Assembly (NCBI GenBank): GCA_018333995.1
Contig: JAGXSG010000008.1
Location: 1-59,289, forward strand
DNA: 59,289 bases
DNA from: Clostridiales bacterium
Lineage (GTDB): Bacteria > Actinomycetota > Coriobacteriia > Anaerosomatales > SLCP01
Direction of reading: 5' to 3'
The translations under genes were made by a program, and so were the position numbers. Shown piece after piece: positions 19,413 through 27,847 of this stretch. The notes under the pieces were generated by a model. It had not been told where the DNA came from. It ran no database searches and saw only the letters and a list, made by a program, of their open reading frames with translations. Position 1 is the stretch's first letter. Each line of letters opens with the position of its first letter.

Positions 19413-20329
19413 CGTGCGACTCCCGGTTCGTCAACGCTCTCCGTGTCCGCGTCGTAGTGACGAAGGAACAGCTGCTCAAGGGTGGGCGGACGGCTGATGA
19501 GGGAGCGGATGCCAAGGCCGGAAAGGTACGCGATCGTCGAATCGAGATGCACCGCGTCGACGTCGAAGTGGAGGCGTCCGTTCTCGCGAGCGATGCTGTG
19601 GACTCCCTGCCTGCTCGCAAGCGCGTCGGCCGACCGCTCGGTCACGACGGTGATCGAGGTACGTGTGAGGTGCCGCAACTCATCGAGGCTCCCGCTCTCG
19701 ACGGCCCTGCCTTGGCGGATGATCGTTACCCGATCGGCGAGCGCCTCGACCTGGGCGAGGATGTGACTCGAGAGCAGCACCGTGCGTCCCTCGGCTTTCA
19801 TCTCTCGGATCACGTGCTGGAATGTAGCCTCCATGAGCGGATCGAGTCCCGACGTCGGCTCGTCGAGCAGCAGCAACTCGGCGTTGCTGGAGAGGCCGGC
19901 GACAATAGCGACCTTCTGGCGGTTGCCCTTCGAATAGGTACGGGCCTTCTTCGCGGGATCGAGATTGAACCGCTCGAGTAGCTCGGCTCGTCGCTTCTCG
20001 TCGAGAGCGCCCTGGGTGCGACCGATGATGTCTATGGCCTCGCCCCCGGTGAGGTTCGGCCACAAGGCGACTTCGCCGGGCACGTACGCGACGCGGCGGT
20101 GCAGCTCAACGGCATCGTTCCACGGGTCGCCGCCGAACAGCGTCGCCCTGCCCCCGTCGGCGCGAAGCAGGCCCAACAGGATGCGGATGGCGGTCGTCTT
20201 GCCGGCACCGTTGGGGCCGAGAAACCCGTGCACTTCGCCTGGTGCGACGCTCAAGTCAAGCCCGTCGAGGGCGCGCACCTTGCCGAAGTTCTTCACGAGT
20301 CCCGCGCACGTGATCACAGGTCCGCTCAT
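19409..20329 (-). CDS. ABC transporter ATP-binding protein (drug-exporter type)
   Basis: 306 residues. Walker [13 protein letters not shown], signature YSKGNRQKV (a variant of LSGGQ common in CcmA/DrrA-type ATPases), Walker [14 protein letters not shown], and an H-loop in LLSSHILAQ. The C-terminal ~80 residues form the accessory domain usual for DrrA-like subunits. It energises the permease encoded directly downstream. 140 nt of non-coding sequence separates it from the signal peptidase gene. Confidence 0.93.
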   Translation of the reverse strand: MSGPVITCAGLVKNFGKVRALDGLDLSVAPGEVHGFLGPNGAGKTTAIRILLGLLRADGGRATLFGGDPWNDAVELHRRVAYVPGEVALWPNLTGGEAIDIIGRTQGALDEKRRAELLERFNLDPAKKARTYSKGNRQKVAIVAGLSSNAELLLLDEPTSGLDPLMEATFQHVIREMKAEGRTVLLSSHILAQVEALADRVTIIRQGRAVESGSLDELRHLTRTSITVVTERSADALASRQGVHSIARENGRLHFDVDAVHLDSTIAYLSGLGIRSLISRPPTLEQLFLRHYDADTESVDEPGVAR

Positions 20330-20470
20330 CGATCCGCCTCCCGTTCAGCCGCGCTGTCGATACGCCCGGGGATTGAGGGGATGCCGGACGATTGTTCACT
20401 TCTAGGAAGTATCGCACGGCCCTGCGCGGGAGGCGGAACCTACGGTGTGACCCGGCCCGCCTGTATTTCG

Positions 20471-21649
20471 CTAGAGGGACGGCAGCGAAGCGAGCACATT
20501 CCTCACGCCGATCGCGAGCCAGCCGATCTTCGGGATCACGACCCGGATCTCTCCCTCGATTACTTCGGGCGGCACAGGTTCCCGATCCGCGCGGTCGTTC
20601 GCGTCGCCCTTCGTCACGAAACGGATCTCTCCGCCCTCTTGCCGCACCTCGATGACGCGGTGCACCTGAGGAATCCCCGTGCCCGTGTGGTCAAACGCGA
20701 TGATGTCGCCGATCTCGATCGTGTCCGCATCAACGGGAGCAAGGACGACGATGTCGCCAACCTCGATGGCGGGCCGCATCGATCCGCTCGCGATCAGTAT
20801 CGGCCGGGGTCCGAAGACCCCCGCGATGAACCAGAACACGACCACCATGAGCAGTCCGAGCGACGTGGTACGGGCCGTCGACCACCAGGATCCGTCTCGC
20901 TCCTGGGGCGCCTCTCCTGCGGCGAGACGGCCCCGGTAGATGCCCGCGACGATGTGCATCATGAGCACGGGGACAACGGTGCCGATGAGTGCGGCGGGCG
21001 CCCATGGCAGGTCAGGGAGTATCGGGGAGAACCAGTGCGCGGCGGCGAGGGTGCCCCGGTAGACGAACGCGGCGGGAACCCCGCCGAGCAAGGCGAATAG
21101 ACCGGCGAGCAGGTTCTCGGCGAAGCTCGGCAGCAGGACCGTCCCGCCGAGGGTGGCGACGCCCTCGGCCGATCCGAGACGGGCGTACACAGCTGGCTGA
21201 ATCTGCGCGAGGGTCAGGACGAGTGAGGAGCCTACAAGCGCTGGGAGAAACTTGGCCATACCGGCTGAGCGCACCAGGCACACTCGGGCGACTTCCATGC
21301 CGAGCAGTGCTGCGAAGACGCGCGCGGCGTTGGTGGCCATGCCGGCGAGCGTCGATGCATAGGGGCTCCTGCCAAAGCCCCATTCGAGGCCGCCGAGTGC
21401 CAACAAGAGGATCTGCAGCAGAGCAGCGACCAGCGCAATGAGCAGGAGCCGGTGGTCGCGCTCCACGAGCGCGAGCCCCGCTCGCCGGGCCGCGAGAAAC
21501 GCCACTAATCCCACGAGTAACCACAGGGCGGGGGTCACCACGTAGGCGAGCACCATGCCGTCGATGCGGCCGGGCAACACGAAGTGGATCAGAGCATAAA
21601 TGCCCGCGACCGCCGCGGTGACAAGTGTCCATAGACGCGCGATAGACAT
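20471..21649 (-). CDS. sipW: SipW/ER-type signal peptidase I with multi-helix N-terminal membrane domain
   Basis: 392 residues. The C-terminal ~130 residues are the peptidase: Ser nucleophile in IASGSMRPAIEVGDIV, GDIIAFDH, and QVHRVIEV carrying the His that replaces Lys in SipW/archaeal/ER-type enzymes, then FVTKGDANDRAD. The first ~260 residues add six or seven hydrophobic helices, whereas B. subtilis SipW has only one or two. It should cleave signal peptides of the three upstream secreted proteins, which carry SipW-type signals. The ATG follows the TAG of the upstream gene with no gap, indicating one operon. Confidence 0.88.
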   Translation of the reverse strand: MSIARLWTLVTAAVAGIYALIHFVLPGRIDGMVLAYVVTPALWLLVGLVAFLAARRAGLALVERDHRLLLIALVAALLQILLLALGGLEWGFGRSPYASTLAGMATNAARVFAALLGMEVARVCLVRSAGMAKFLPALVGSSLVLTLAQIQPAVYARLGSAEGVATLGGTVLLPSFAENLLAGLFALLGGVPAAFVYRGTLAAAHWFSPILPDLPWAPAALIGTVVPVLMMHIVAGIYRGRLAAGEAPQERDGSWWSTARTTSLGLLMVVVFWFIAGVFGPRPILIASGSMRPAIEVGDIVVLAPVDADTIEIGDIIAFDHTGTGIPQVHRVIEVRQEGGEIRFVTKGDANDRADREPVPPEVIEGEIRVVIPKIGWLAIGVRNVLASLPSL

Positions 21650-22585
21650 CTAGATCTCCCGGTTGTTCAGCGCGTCGCACACATCCTTCATGAGCAGGTA
21701 CTGCGAGCGCGTCGGGCCGGTACCGTGTTTCGATTCTATCGCGTTGATGATCTCGTGGAGCGTGGCATTGGCCGGATTTGGCAGGCCGAGGTAGTTGCCC
21801 GGGTCAACGCCGGTGACGTCATGGACCCCCGGCCCCATCAAGAGGCCGCCGCAGAGGTTCAATCTCGTGGCGAGGTAGTGGCCGAGGAAGCGCTCCTGAG
21901 CGCTCCCGCCAGCGGCTGCCCGCAGCGTGGCCTCCATACCGTCGATGGTGGTCGGCCCGAGCCAGCGAGAGTCCGCGTTGATGCGCAGGAGCCACGCCGC
22001 GATCTGGTTGCGGCTGAACGTGCCGTGCTTGTCCCACGCCCGCCAGAAACCGATGGTGCCGTTTTGCGCCGGTGCCATTTGGAGGGCGACCGTGAACGGG
22101 TAGAACGCGCTTTGCGATGCCGCGCAGGTCACGTGCACCGCAACGGTCCCGTCTACGCTCCCGCCCGGGCCAAGGATCCAGCCGGTGAGACTGCGGCTCA
22201 CCTCGATGTCCAGCTCGGACGGCGCGTTCACATCCACAGAAAGGATCTGCTCGTGTTCCGTTCCTTCGTTGCGAAGGGTGAAGCCCACCTGTGTCGTGTA
22301 TGACGGGTAGGCGTTGTGAATTCCGGCAACCACTGTATGTCGTCGGCCATGCTCATCAGGGTCACAGCGCGCTTCCGACCAGGCGACGTCTTTGAGGTAG
22401 CCTGGGTCGAGGGTATCGGGAGGATCGTCGGTCCAGCAGTCGACGAAAGCGGTGTTCATCACCTCCGACGTGGAGCCCACGGAGGCGATGAGTCCGTCTC
22501 CCCAGCGAGCCAACGCGAGACCCGGGAGGAGCCACGCGGCCATCACCACTACGATGGCGCAACGCCATCTGGTGTCTGCATCCAT
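21650..22585 (-). CDS. Secreted protein with SipW-type signal peptide (largest of three)
   Basis: About 311 residues from ATG 22585, chosen because GAAAGGCGG precedes it; the longer frame lacks an RBS. The signal is AIVVVMAAWLLPGLALARW followed by GDG, the SipW-cognate layout with ARW near the cleavage site. The mature part begins with a beta-rich segment (HNAYPSYTTQVGFTLRNEG, EILSVDVN-like) shared with its two neighbours. It then has a unique C-terminal ~150 residues (TIGFWRAWDKHGTFS, LLRINADSRWLG, LLMGPGVHDVTGVDPGNYLG) of unknown function. TIGFWRxWxxH resembles a motif in other secreted actinobacterial proteins. Likely cell-surface or matrix component. Confidence 0.82.
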   Translation of the reverse strand: MDADTRWRCAIVVVMAAWLLPGLALARWGDGLIASVGSTSEVMNTAFVDCWTDDPPDTLDPGYLKDVAWSEARCDPDEHGRRHTVVAGIHNAYPSYTTQVGFTLRNEGTEHEQILSVDVNAPSELDIEVSRSLTGWILGPGGSVDGTVAVHVTCAASQSAFYPFTVALQMAPAQNGTIGFWRAWDKHGTFSRNQIAAWLLRINADSRWLGPTTIDGMEATLRAAAGGSAQERFLGHYLATRLNLCGGLLMGPGVHDVTGVDPGNYLGLPNPANATLHEIINAIESKHGTGPTRSQYLLMKDVCDALNNREI

Positions 22586-22655
22586 AGCGAACCGCCTTTC
22601 GCCCACGCCGTGCGTTCGCACGGCGTGGGCGCGGCTAGGCGTTGCCCGGTACATG

Positions 22656-23312
22656 TCACGGCGCAACGTACATGTTGTACTGCACCGCGTCGAGTTGGAT
22701 ATCGAACTCAAGTTCGGCGTCTTGTGGCGCGCCGCACAACACGTGGAACCAGAAACTCATTTCGAGCGGATTGGTGCCCGGATGGATCTGTGCTCCGAGG
22801 TTGTCGCCCCACAGGATCTCGATGTCGTCCACGGTGTCCCCGTTAAGGTCGAGCGGTACGACCGGGTACGGGGGCTTGCGGATGACCGTTTCGTTGTTGA
22901 TGATGACGCTGTCGAACTTGAGCGGTATCGTCCCGTCGTTGTAAGGGTAGACGTTTACGCTGTTGAAGTAGCTCGGATAGACGTTATGCATCGTCACTCT
23001 GACGGTGTCGTTCCTGCCGTCGTTATCGGTGTCGACGAGGATGGCCTCGCCCCATCCGACGTTCTTGGTGCCGGGTCCGGGCCACGGGTTTCTAAACCCG
23101 TCTCCGCAGGTCCAGTCCACCGGTGTGGCTGTGCCGCCGAACCACGGCGGCGGCGTGGTGTCCATCACCGAGACGGACACGAACGACCAGTTCAACTCAC
23201 CGGTCTCGATCCGGCCGTCGATCGCGACGGAATCGGTCCAGCGGGCGTGCCCGACGCCGAGCAGTGACAACCCGGCAAACAGTACGATCACGACGGACGA
23301 GAGTCGTTTCAC
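22656..23312 (-). CDS. Secreted protein with SipW-type signal peptide
   Basis: 218 residues, GTG start after GAGAGGACGG. The signal MKRLSSVVIVLFAGLSLLG ends in HARWTDSV, the typical SipW-cognate signature seen in TasA/CalY-like proteins. The mature protein is predicted to be beta-rich and repeats the VRVTMHNVYPSYFNSV pattern found in the neighbours, plus DTDNDGRNDTV and DLNGDTVDDIEI, which look like short Ca-binding (dockerin/thrombospondin-3-like) Asp-rich turns. One member of a three-gene paralogous set. Confidence 0.85.
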   Translation of the reverse strand: MKRLSSVVIVLFAGLSLLGVGHARWTDSVAIDGRIETGELNWSFVSVSVMDTTPPPWFGGTATPVDWTCGDGFRNPWPGPGTKNVGWGEAILVDTDNDGRNDTVRVTMHNVYPSYFNSVNVYPYNDGTIPLKFDSVIINNETVIRKPPYPVVPLDLNGDTVDDIEILWGDNLGAQIHPGTNPLEMSFWFHVLCGAPQDAELEFDIQLDAVQYNMYVAP

Positions 23313-23351
23313 GGGCTCACCGTCCTCTCAGGTCGAGGTCTGACGCTGCCA

Positions 23352-23858
23352 CTACTCCGGCGGGAGGTTCCACTGGCCGACATCCACCTCGACCGAGAAC
23401 GTGTAGGTGGCGAGCTCTTCCGCTTCGTTGTCGAAGTGGACCGTGAGCGTCCCAGGCGCAGACCCGCCGGGGTGTACCTGTGTCTCCGCGGGGAGCCCCG
23501 TAACGTCGACATCCATGTACGCGGGAAGCTGTGAGACCGTGACCGCGTCGACATGAAGCGGGATCGTTCCGGTGTTGAGCAGGGCGAACTCGCACGTGTA
23601 GGTGATGCTCGGATACCCGTTACGCACCGTGACCCAGAGCGTCTTAGGGTCGTCCGGATCGACCACAGCCGTGATTTCGCTGTAGTTCTTGCCAGTGATC
23701 TCGCTGTCGGAGCACATGACGTCGTCTATCCCGGCACTGAGGCTTCCCGTGTGGACCGTACCGTCGATGTTCACGCTGTCGGTCCACCGGGCCAGACCGA
23801 GGCCCACCGTCAACAGTGCCACTAGCAGCAGGGTGCTTACCACACCTATGCGTTTCAT
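23352..23858 (-). CDS. Secreted protein with SipW-type signal peptide (smallest of three)
   Basis: 168 residues from ATG 23858 (AAAGGAAG upstream); an in-frame extension to 23927 lacks secretion features. The signal is KRIGVVSTLLLVALLTVGLG followed by LARWTDSV. The mature part is a single beta-sandwich-like domain: VTVRNGYPSITYTCEFAL, TGTIPLHVDAVTVS, GGSAPGTLTVHFDNEAEELATY (split for reading) ending WNLPPE. The layout fits small TasA/CalY-type matrix or fibre proteins, though sequence identity cannot be judged here. First of the three substrates downstream of the two-component genes. Confidence 0.85.
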   Translation of the reverse strand: MKRIGVVSTLLLVALLTVGLGLARWTDSVNIDGTVHTGSLSAGIDDVMCSDSEITGKNYSEITAVVDPDDPKTLWVTVRNGYPSITYTCEFALLNTGTIPLHVDAVTVSQLPAYMDVDVTGLPAETQVHPGGSAPGTLTVHFDNEAEELATYTFSVEVDVGQWNLPPE

Positions 23859-23958
23859 AGCGCGACACTTCCTTTCGTTCTTGACTTTCGATACATCCAT
23901 CGCCTTGTCCGTTTCAAGGCGTTTCACCGTCGGCGCTCGCTCCCGCCTCCTTTCTCGA

Positions 23959-24372
23959 TCACCGCGGCTCTATCCCATTGTTGGTCCCGTGCTTGCCGGG
24001 GGGCGTGTCCATGCTGGCGGCGTCCCTGATCGCGGCGGGCAGGGTGCCAGGGGCTGTGTGCTTCGTGACGAACGCGGCCGCACCCGCCTCAAAGGCGGCC
24101 CCGCGCAGCCATGGGTACTCATGGCCCGTGAGCACCACCACTCGCGACGCCGGATGGCGGCGGTGGATCTGCCGCGTCGCCTGGATTCCGTTGGTCTTAG
24201 GCATGAATACATCCATGACGACCACGTCAGGGCGCAACTCCTCATACGCGCTCACGGCGCGCTCTCCATCTGAGACAGCACCCACGATGTCCATGTCGCC
24301 TTCCTCATGCAGGAAGCGGGAGAGCGCGGCGAGATAGTGCCCGTTGTCGTCGGCAATCAACACTCGGATGGA
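23959..24372 (-). CDS. Receiver-only response regulator
   Basis: About 137 residues from the GTG at 24372 (GAGAGGGGCG upstream). Receiver fold only: RVLIADDN with the acidic pair, phospho-acceptor Asp in VVVMDVFMPKTNG, switch Thr in VVVLTGHEYPW, and Lys in FVTKHTAPG. No DNA-binding output follows; the chain ends in a polar tail. Proteins like this usually act through protein-protein contacts or as a phosphate sink. It lies between the LuxR-type regulator and the secreted-protein genes on the same strand. Confidence 0.87.
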   Translation of the reverse strand, partial: SIRVLIADDNGHYLAALSRFLHEEGDMDIVGAVSDGERAVSAYEELRPDVVVMDVFMPKTNGIQATRQIHRRHPASRVVVLTGHEYPWLRGAAFEAGAAAFVTKHTAPGTLPAAIRDAASMDTPPGKHGTNNGIEPR

Positions 24373-24565
24373 CACGACGCCCCTCTCGCAGGATCGCCCG
24401 GAAGGCAAGCGTACGCGGGAGAAAGAGTGTCAACATCGTCTCTAGGGACTGAATGTGTACCCGCGTTTCGGACCACTACCTGGCCGTGGGTACAGGGGTA
24501 CCTGACTGCGGGTGCGGCACGGATACGGGACGTGCCGACGAGGCCCAGGCGGTCCGGCTCGGCGG

Positions 24566-25231
24566 TTAGTCGTCCGGGTGCACGAGGTGCAGCCGGTAGG
24601 CAGCCGTCGCGAGTTCTGAGCGAGTGCGTGCGGCGGTCTTGCTGAGGAGGTTGCCTACGTGGTACTTGACGGTGCGCTCCGAAATGAACAGGGTCTCGGC
24701 GATTTCGGCGTTCGACCTGCCATGAGCCACATACACCCAGACCTCGCGCTCCCTCGGGGTCACGCGGTAGGCGGTGCTCGCTTCGCACGACGCGGGCTGC
24801 ATCACCTCGCACAGCATCTCCGCGTGGACCGCGGTAAGACCTCCGTGCACGCTGCGGATCGCCTCCGCGAGAGCGTCGGAGTCGACGCGGTCCTTCGTGA
24901 GGTAGCCCGAAGCTCCGTTCTGAAGCGCCGTCCGCACCTTCGACGGGTCGTTCATGCTGGTGAGTACTATCACGCGTGCCGGGCACCCGCGTTCGTTGAG
25001 CGCTCGCAGGATCGTAAGCCCGTCAATGTCAGGGAGCCGCAGGTCGAGCAGCACGACATCGACCCGCACGTCACGTAGGCGCTCCAAAGCTTCCGATCCG
25101 TTCGCGGCCTCGACGGCTACCCTGATGTCGTCGTGGTCGTCGAGAATCCTGCGCAGTCCCTCCCGCATGAGGGGGTGGTCCTCGACGAGGCAGACGCGGA
25201 TCGCTTCGGATGTCGTAGGGGTAGCCGTCAC
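24566..25231 (-). CDS. NarL/LuxR-type response regulator
   Basis: 221 residues. Receiver domain (~11-130): VCLVEDHPLMREGL, phospho-Asp in VVLLDLRLPDIDG, Thr/Ser switch VIVLTSMND, Lys in YLTKDRVD. LuxR helix-turn-helix (~150-210): VTPREREVWVYVAHGRSNAEIAETL (split for reading) and SERTVKYHVGNLLSK. Its start overlaps the stop of the histidine kinase gene by 4 bp, so kinase and regulator form a cognate pair. Likely targets are the surface-protein genes downstream or its own promoter; this is an inference from position only. Confidence 0.93.
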   Translation of the reverse strand: MTATPTTSEAIRVCLVEDHPLMREGLRRILDDHDDIRVAVEAANGSEALERLRDVRVDVVLLDLRLPDIDGLTILRALNERGCPARVIVLTSMNDPSKVRTALQNGASGYLTKDRVDSDALAEAIRSVHGGLTAVHAEMLCEVMQPASCEASTAYRVTPREREVWVYVAHGRSNAEIAETLFISERTVKYHVGNLLSKTAARTRSELATAAYRLHLVHPDD

Positions 25232-25908
25232 GCGGGGAACCTGACCGAGACGATCGTGCCCTCGTTTGGCGTCGACCTCATGGCGAACTCGGCATCAAGC
25301 AGCTCGGCGCGATCGCGCATGCTCACCAACCCGTGACCCCGGGGGACTTCCGTTGGCCCATCGATATCCGGAATTCCGCACCCGTCATCCTCAACCGAGC
25401 AGAGTATCCCATCGTCGCTAAAGCTCACGACGACTCTGATCGTTGACGCATGAGCATGCACGAGAGCGTTTGTCACCGCTTCCTGGACGATGCGGAACAA
25501 GGCGATGCGCACTGAATCGGTGAGGTAGCGGCCGTTTTCGTCGCCCTCGAAAACGCACTCGATCCGAGGTTCGGGATGTTGCGTTCGAACGTCGTCGAGA
25601 AACACGCGAAGCATGTCGCCAACCACCGGTTCGTCCAATGCCGCCGGGCGATGATACGCGATGATCCCACGTATCTCGTCAAGGGCGGCCTGGATGAGGC
25701 CGATCGAGTGGGTCATGAACTCCTCGCACGCCGGGTCGTCGGCGAGCCGACGTGAGCCGCGGCGTAGTTCGAGAAGGGCGGCGGTGAGGGTCTGCACAGG
25801 CCCATCGTGCAGGTCGTGAGCGACGCGTCGCATCTGACGCTCCATGCGGAGGTGCGGCCCGTCGGTGGCTATCCCATTGGAACATTGGCGCCTGCGGCCG
25901 TGAGGCAT
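25228..25908 (-). CDS. Soluble NarX/DesK-type histidine kinase
   Basis: 226 residues with no membrane segment. The HisKA_3 box reads VAHDLHDGPVQTLTAAL, with the phospho-His in HDLHDGP. The HATPase has VQEAVTNALVHAHA (N-box), SVEDDGCGIPD (G1) and RGHGLVSMRDRAELLDAEF (G2). The N-terminus is only ~30 residues, so any sensing must come from a partner or a missing sensor domain. It partners the LuxR-type regulator it overlaps. Confidence 0.9.
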   Translation of the reverse strand: MPHGRRRQCSNGIATDGPHLRMERQMRRVAHDLHDGPVQTLTAALLELRRGSRRLADDPACEEFMTHSIGLIQAALDEIRGIIAYHRPAALDEPVVGDMLRVFLDDVRTQHPEPRIECVFEGDENGRYLTDSVRIALFRIVQEAVTNALVHAHASTIRVVVSFSDDGILCSVEDDGCGIPDIDGPTEVPRGHGLVSMRDRAELLDAEFAMRSTPNEGTIVSVRFPA

Positions 25909-26055
25909 CTTCGCAGCTCCCCCCGTAGTTCAGGTGCACGTGACTCTCAGGTGACGACACTCGGGTCACCTGCCAGGTTCCAGCTCAGCCCTCCGAATAT
26001 ACCCAAGTTGTCATTTCGGCTCGTCGCGTCATGCGTTCATGCGTATCGACGCCGC

Positions 26056-26175
26056 ATGGCCCCAACCACTAACGAAGCGCAGCGCGCGGAGTTCCACAAG
26101 ACGATCTGGCGGATCGCGAACGATCTCCGCAGTTCCGTGGATGGGCGGGACGTTAAGAGCTACGTGCTACGCTGA
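26056..26175 (+). pseudogene. Remnant of hsdM (type I restriction-modification methyltransferase), N-terminal end only
   Basis: The peptide EAQRAEFHKTIWRIANDLRS followed by SVDGRDVKSYVL matches the start of HsdM proteins (consensus HKTIWRIANDLRGSVDGWDFK...). It stops at 26175 after about 39 residues and no methyltransferase core follows. This is part of a ~570-bp stretch (25909-26477) that holds only relics. Confidence 0.7.
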
Positions 26176-26305
26176 CGTCGAACGTGCCTGTCCCGGCGCG
26201 AGCCGTCCGACAATTGTGCGGGTGCTGGGCGCTCTGCGAGAAGCGGGTGGGGTCCGCTGTGCGAAGGGCGGGCGTGACGCGACGTGGGAGCGGCTGGACC
26301 AGTGA
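26168..26305 (+). pseudogene. Fragment of a winged-helix-like C-terminus joined to the hsdM relic
   Basis: In a different frame, the residues ADVERACPGASRPTIVRVLG, ALREAGGVRCAKGGRD and ATWERL resemble the C-terminal DNA-binding segments of Fic-like or regulator proteins. It has no start of its own and abuts the hsdM fragment, so I read it as a deletion joint. The family assignment is weak. Confidence 0.4.
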
Positions 26306-26360
26306 GCCATTAACAGTATCAAGTAGCCGCGAGTGATAGCGTTTTCGGAAGTACGTTTGC

Positions 26361-26477
26361 CTCAAGCCAGTCGAGATCAACGTGGACTACATCCTCATGC
26401 TTGTCGAGAAGTGGCGCGCGTCCCACCAAGACGGCGCCGATAAGGAGGTCCGCGCCTACTTTGATACACTGCGAGGC
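26361..26477 (+). pseudogene. Remnant of hsdR (type I restriction subunit) C-terminal region
   Basis: LKPVEINVDYILMLVEKWRA followed by SHQDGADKEVRAYFDTLR matches the conserved C-terminal helical region of HsdR (VNIDYILMLVEKY pattern). It has no start, a stop lies at 26337-26339 upstream in frame, and it runs directly into the tRNA-Glu(CTC). Together with the hsdM piece it marks a deleted type I restriction locus. Confidence 0.6.
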
Positions 26478-26554
26478 GCCCCCATCGTCTAGCGGCCAAG
26501 GACGCCGTCCTTCTCGGGACGGAGACGGAGATTCGAATTCTCCTGGGGGCACCA
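26478..26554 (+). tRNA. tRNA-Glu (CTC), anomalous 8-nt anticodon loop, possibly inactive
   Basis: Acceptor GCCCCCA/TGGGGGC, D-arm and T-arm (GGAGA/TCTCC) and encoded CCA are intact and nearly match tRNA-Glu(TTC) at 16021. The anticodon stem CCGTC/GACGG closes on eight bases (CTTCTCGG) instead of seven; removing one T at 26511-26512 gives a normal CTC loop. No promoter is visible immediately upstream, where the hsdR relic lies. Confidence 0.75.
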
Positions 26555-26606
26555 GTATGCATCCACGTGCCAGACGCATGTCGGGGAGCGAGACGCACGC
26601 GGTGTG

Positions 26607-27719
26607 TTACTCGCGAGTGAGCACCATCGTACCGAGCGGGACCTGCGGAAAGAGTTCGAGTACGTCACGGTTGTACATCCGGACACACCCGTTCGAAGCC
26701 ATCGTGCCGATGCTCGCGGGGTTGTTGGTGCCGTGGATGTTGTAGGCGGTGTAGGTGAATCCGTTTGCTGTGCGCCGATACATACGTAGCTTGCGTGGGC
26801 CGTAGATGCCGTTTGGGTCGGTGTAGTACTTAGAGTCGATTCGCCAGACCGCCACCGGCGTCTGGGTGCTTGGCTTGCCGATCGCTACCGGATACGACTT
26901 CACAAGGTTGCCACCGACGATCCAGTACAGACGAAAGTCGGACTTGTCGATTACGATGCACGTAGGCCACGGCCACGGTGTGCCAACTGAAAAATCCCGG
27001 TACTCGTACGCGGCGGGATACTCGGCGTTCCCGCTGTATGACGCGCCGATGCGCCACACCCCCGCGTATGGCACCGTCACATCGGCCACGTACCGTGTCC
27101 TGGTCGGCGTCCATCCGCTCCATCGTGCGCTTACCGTTTTCTGGAGCACCCACTCGCCGTGAATCCTCTGGTAGAACAGCAGCCGTATGGGGCCTATGGC
27201 CGCTTTCCTATCCACGCTGCCGGTCACGCCAAACACCGAGTTGCGCGTCACAGGCACAGGTACATTTGGGGCCGAGAGGTTCGCCCCTGGATCGGGGGCC
27301 ACGCCAAAGTCCCGATACTCGTACGCGGCGGGGTACTCGGCGTTCCCGCTGTACGACGCGCCGATGCGCCACACCCCCGCGTATGGCACCGTCACATCGG
27401 CCACGTACCGTGTCCTGGTCGTTGTCCATCCGCTCCAACGCGCGCTTACCGTTTTCTGGAGCACCCACTCGCCGTGAATCCTCTGGTAGAACAGCAGCCG
27501 TATTGGGCCTATGGCCGCTTTCCTATCCACGCTGCCGGTCACGCCAATGAGACGATCTGCGTAAACCGTCGCGGGAACGTTGGGAGCCGAGAGATTCGCC
27601 GAGCTAGTGGCCTCGGTGGCGGCTGCGGAGGCGGCTCCTCTCGCGCCCGCTAGCATCATGATGGCAAGAATGGCGCACAGTAACACAACGGGACGGACGC
27701 ACCGGTACGCGGCGTGCAT
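26607..27719 (-). CDS. L,D-transpeptidase (YkuD) with two near-identical N-terminal repeat domains
   Basis: 370 residues. A signal peptide (VRPVVLLCAILAIMMLAG, ASAAA) is followed by two ~105-residue Ig-like or FN3-like units sharing SVDRKAAIGPIRLLFYQRIH, then GEWVLQKTVSARWSGW and YAGVWRIGASYSGNAEYP. The C-terminal YkuD domain (~255-370) has the catalytic motif HGTNNPASIG and SNGCVRMYN. It makes 3-3 peptidoglycan cross-links or attaches proteins to the wall, acting outside the membrane. The repeat units probably hold it at the wall. Divergent from the ECF sigma gene with a 128-bp shared leader. Confidence 0.92.
   Translation of the reverse strand: MHAAYRCVRPVVLLCAILAIMMLAGARGAASAAATEATSSANLSAPNVPATVYADRLIGVTGSVDRKAAIGPIRLLFYQRIHGEWVLQKTVSARWSGWTTTRTRYVADVTVPYAGVWRIGASYSGNAEYPAAYEYRDFGVAPDPGANLSAPNVPVPVTRNSVFGVTGSVDRKAAIGPIRLLFYQRIHGEWVLQKTVSARWSGWTPTRTRYVADVTVPYAGVWRIGASYSGNAEYPAAYEYRDFSVGTPWPWPTCIVIDKSDFRLYWIVGGNLVKSYPVAIGKPSTQTPVAVWRIDSKYYTDPNGIYGPRKLRMYRRTANGFTYTAYNIHGTNNPASIGTMASNGCVRMYNRDVLELFPQVPLGTMVLTRE
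26995..27230. repeat. 236-bp direct repeat, copy 1 (within the L,D-transpeptidase gene)
   Basis: Nearly identical to 27310-27545, with about eight differences by eye and a 315-bp (105-codon) offset. This is a recent in-frame domain duplication. Confidence 0.92.
27310..27545. repeat. 236-bp direct repeat, copy 2 (within the L,D-transpeptidase gene)
   Basis: Partner of 26995-27230. The frame is kept across both copies. Confidence 0.92.
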
Positions 27720-27847
27720 GGCGGCTCCTTGCGGACTCGTGGTGCGGCGGCGATCACGTGAGTGCCGCCGTCCTCATGCTTATTATGCGATCGTCAGCTC
27801 GAGAATGCGATGATTCAATCACGTGTGTTGGGCTTCGGGAGCTGTTC

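Noticed and set aside
17962-19620. Minus-strand 552-residue frame inside the ABC permease
   Set aside because: The in-frame permease with its transmembrane pattern and ATGA coupling is the real gene.
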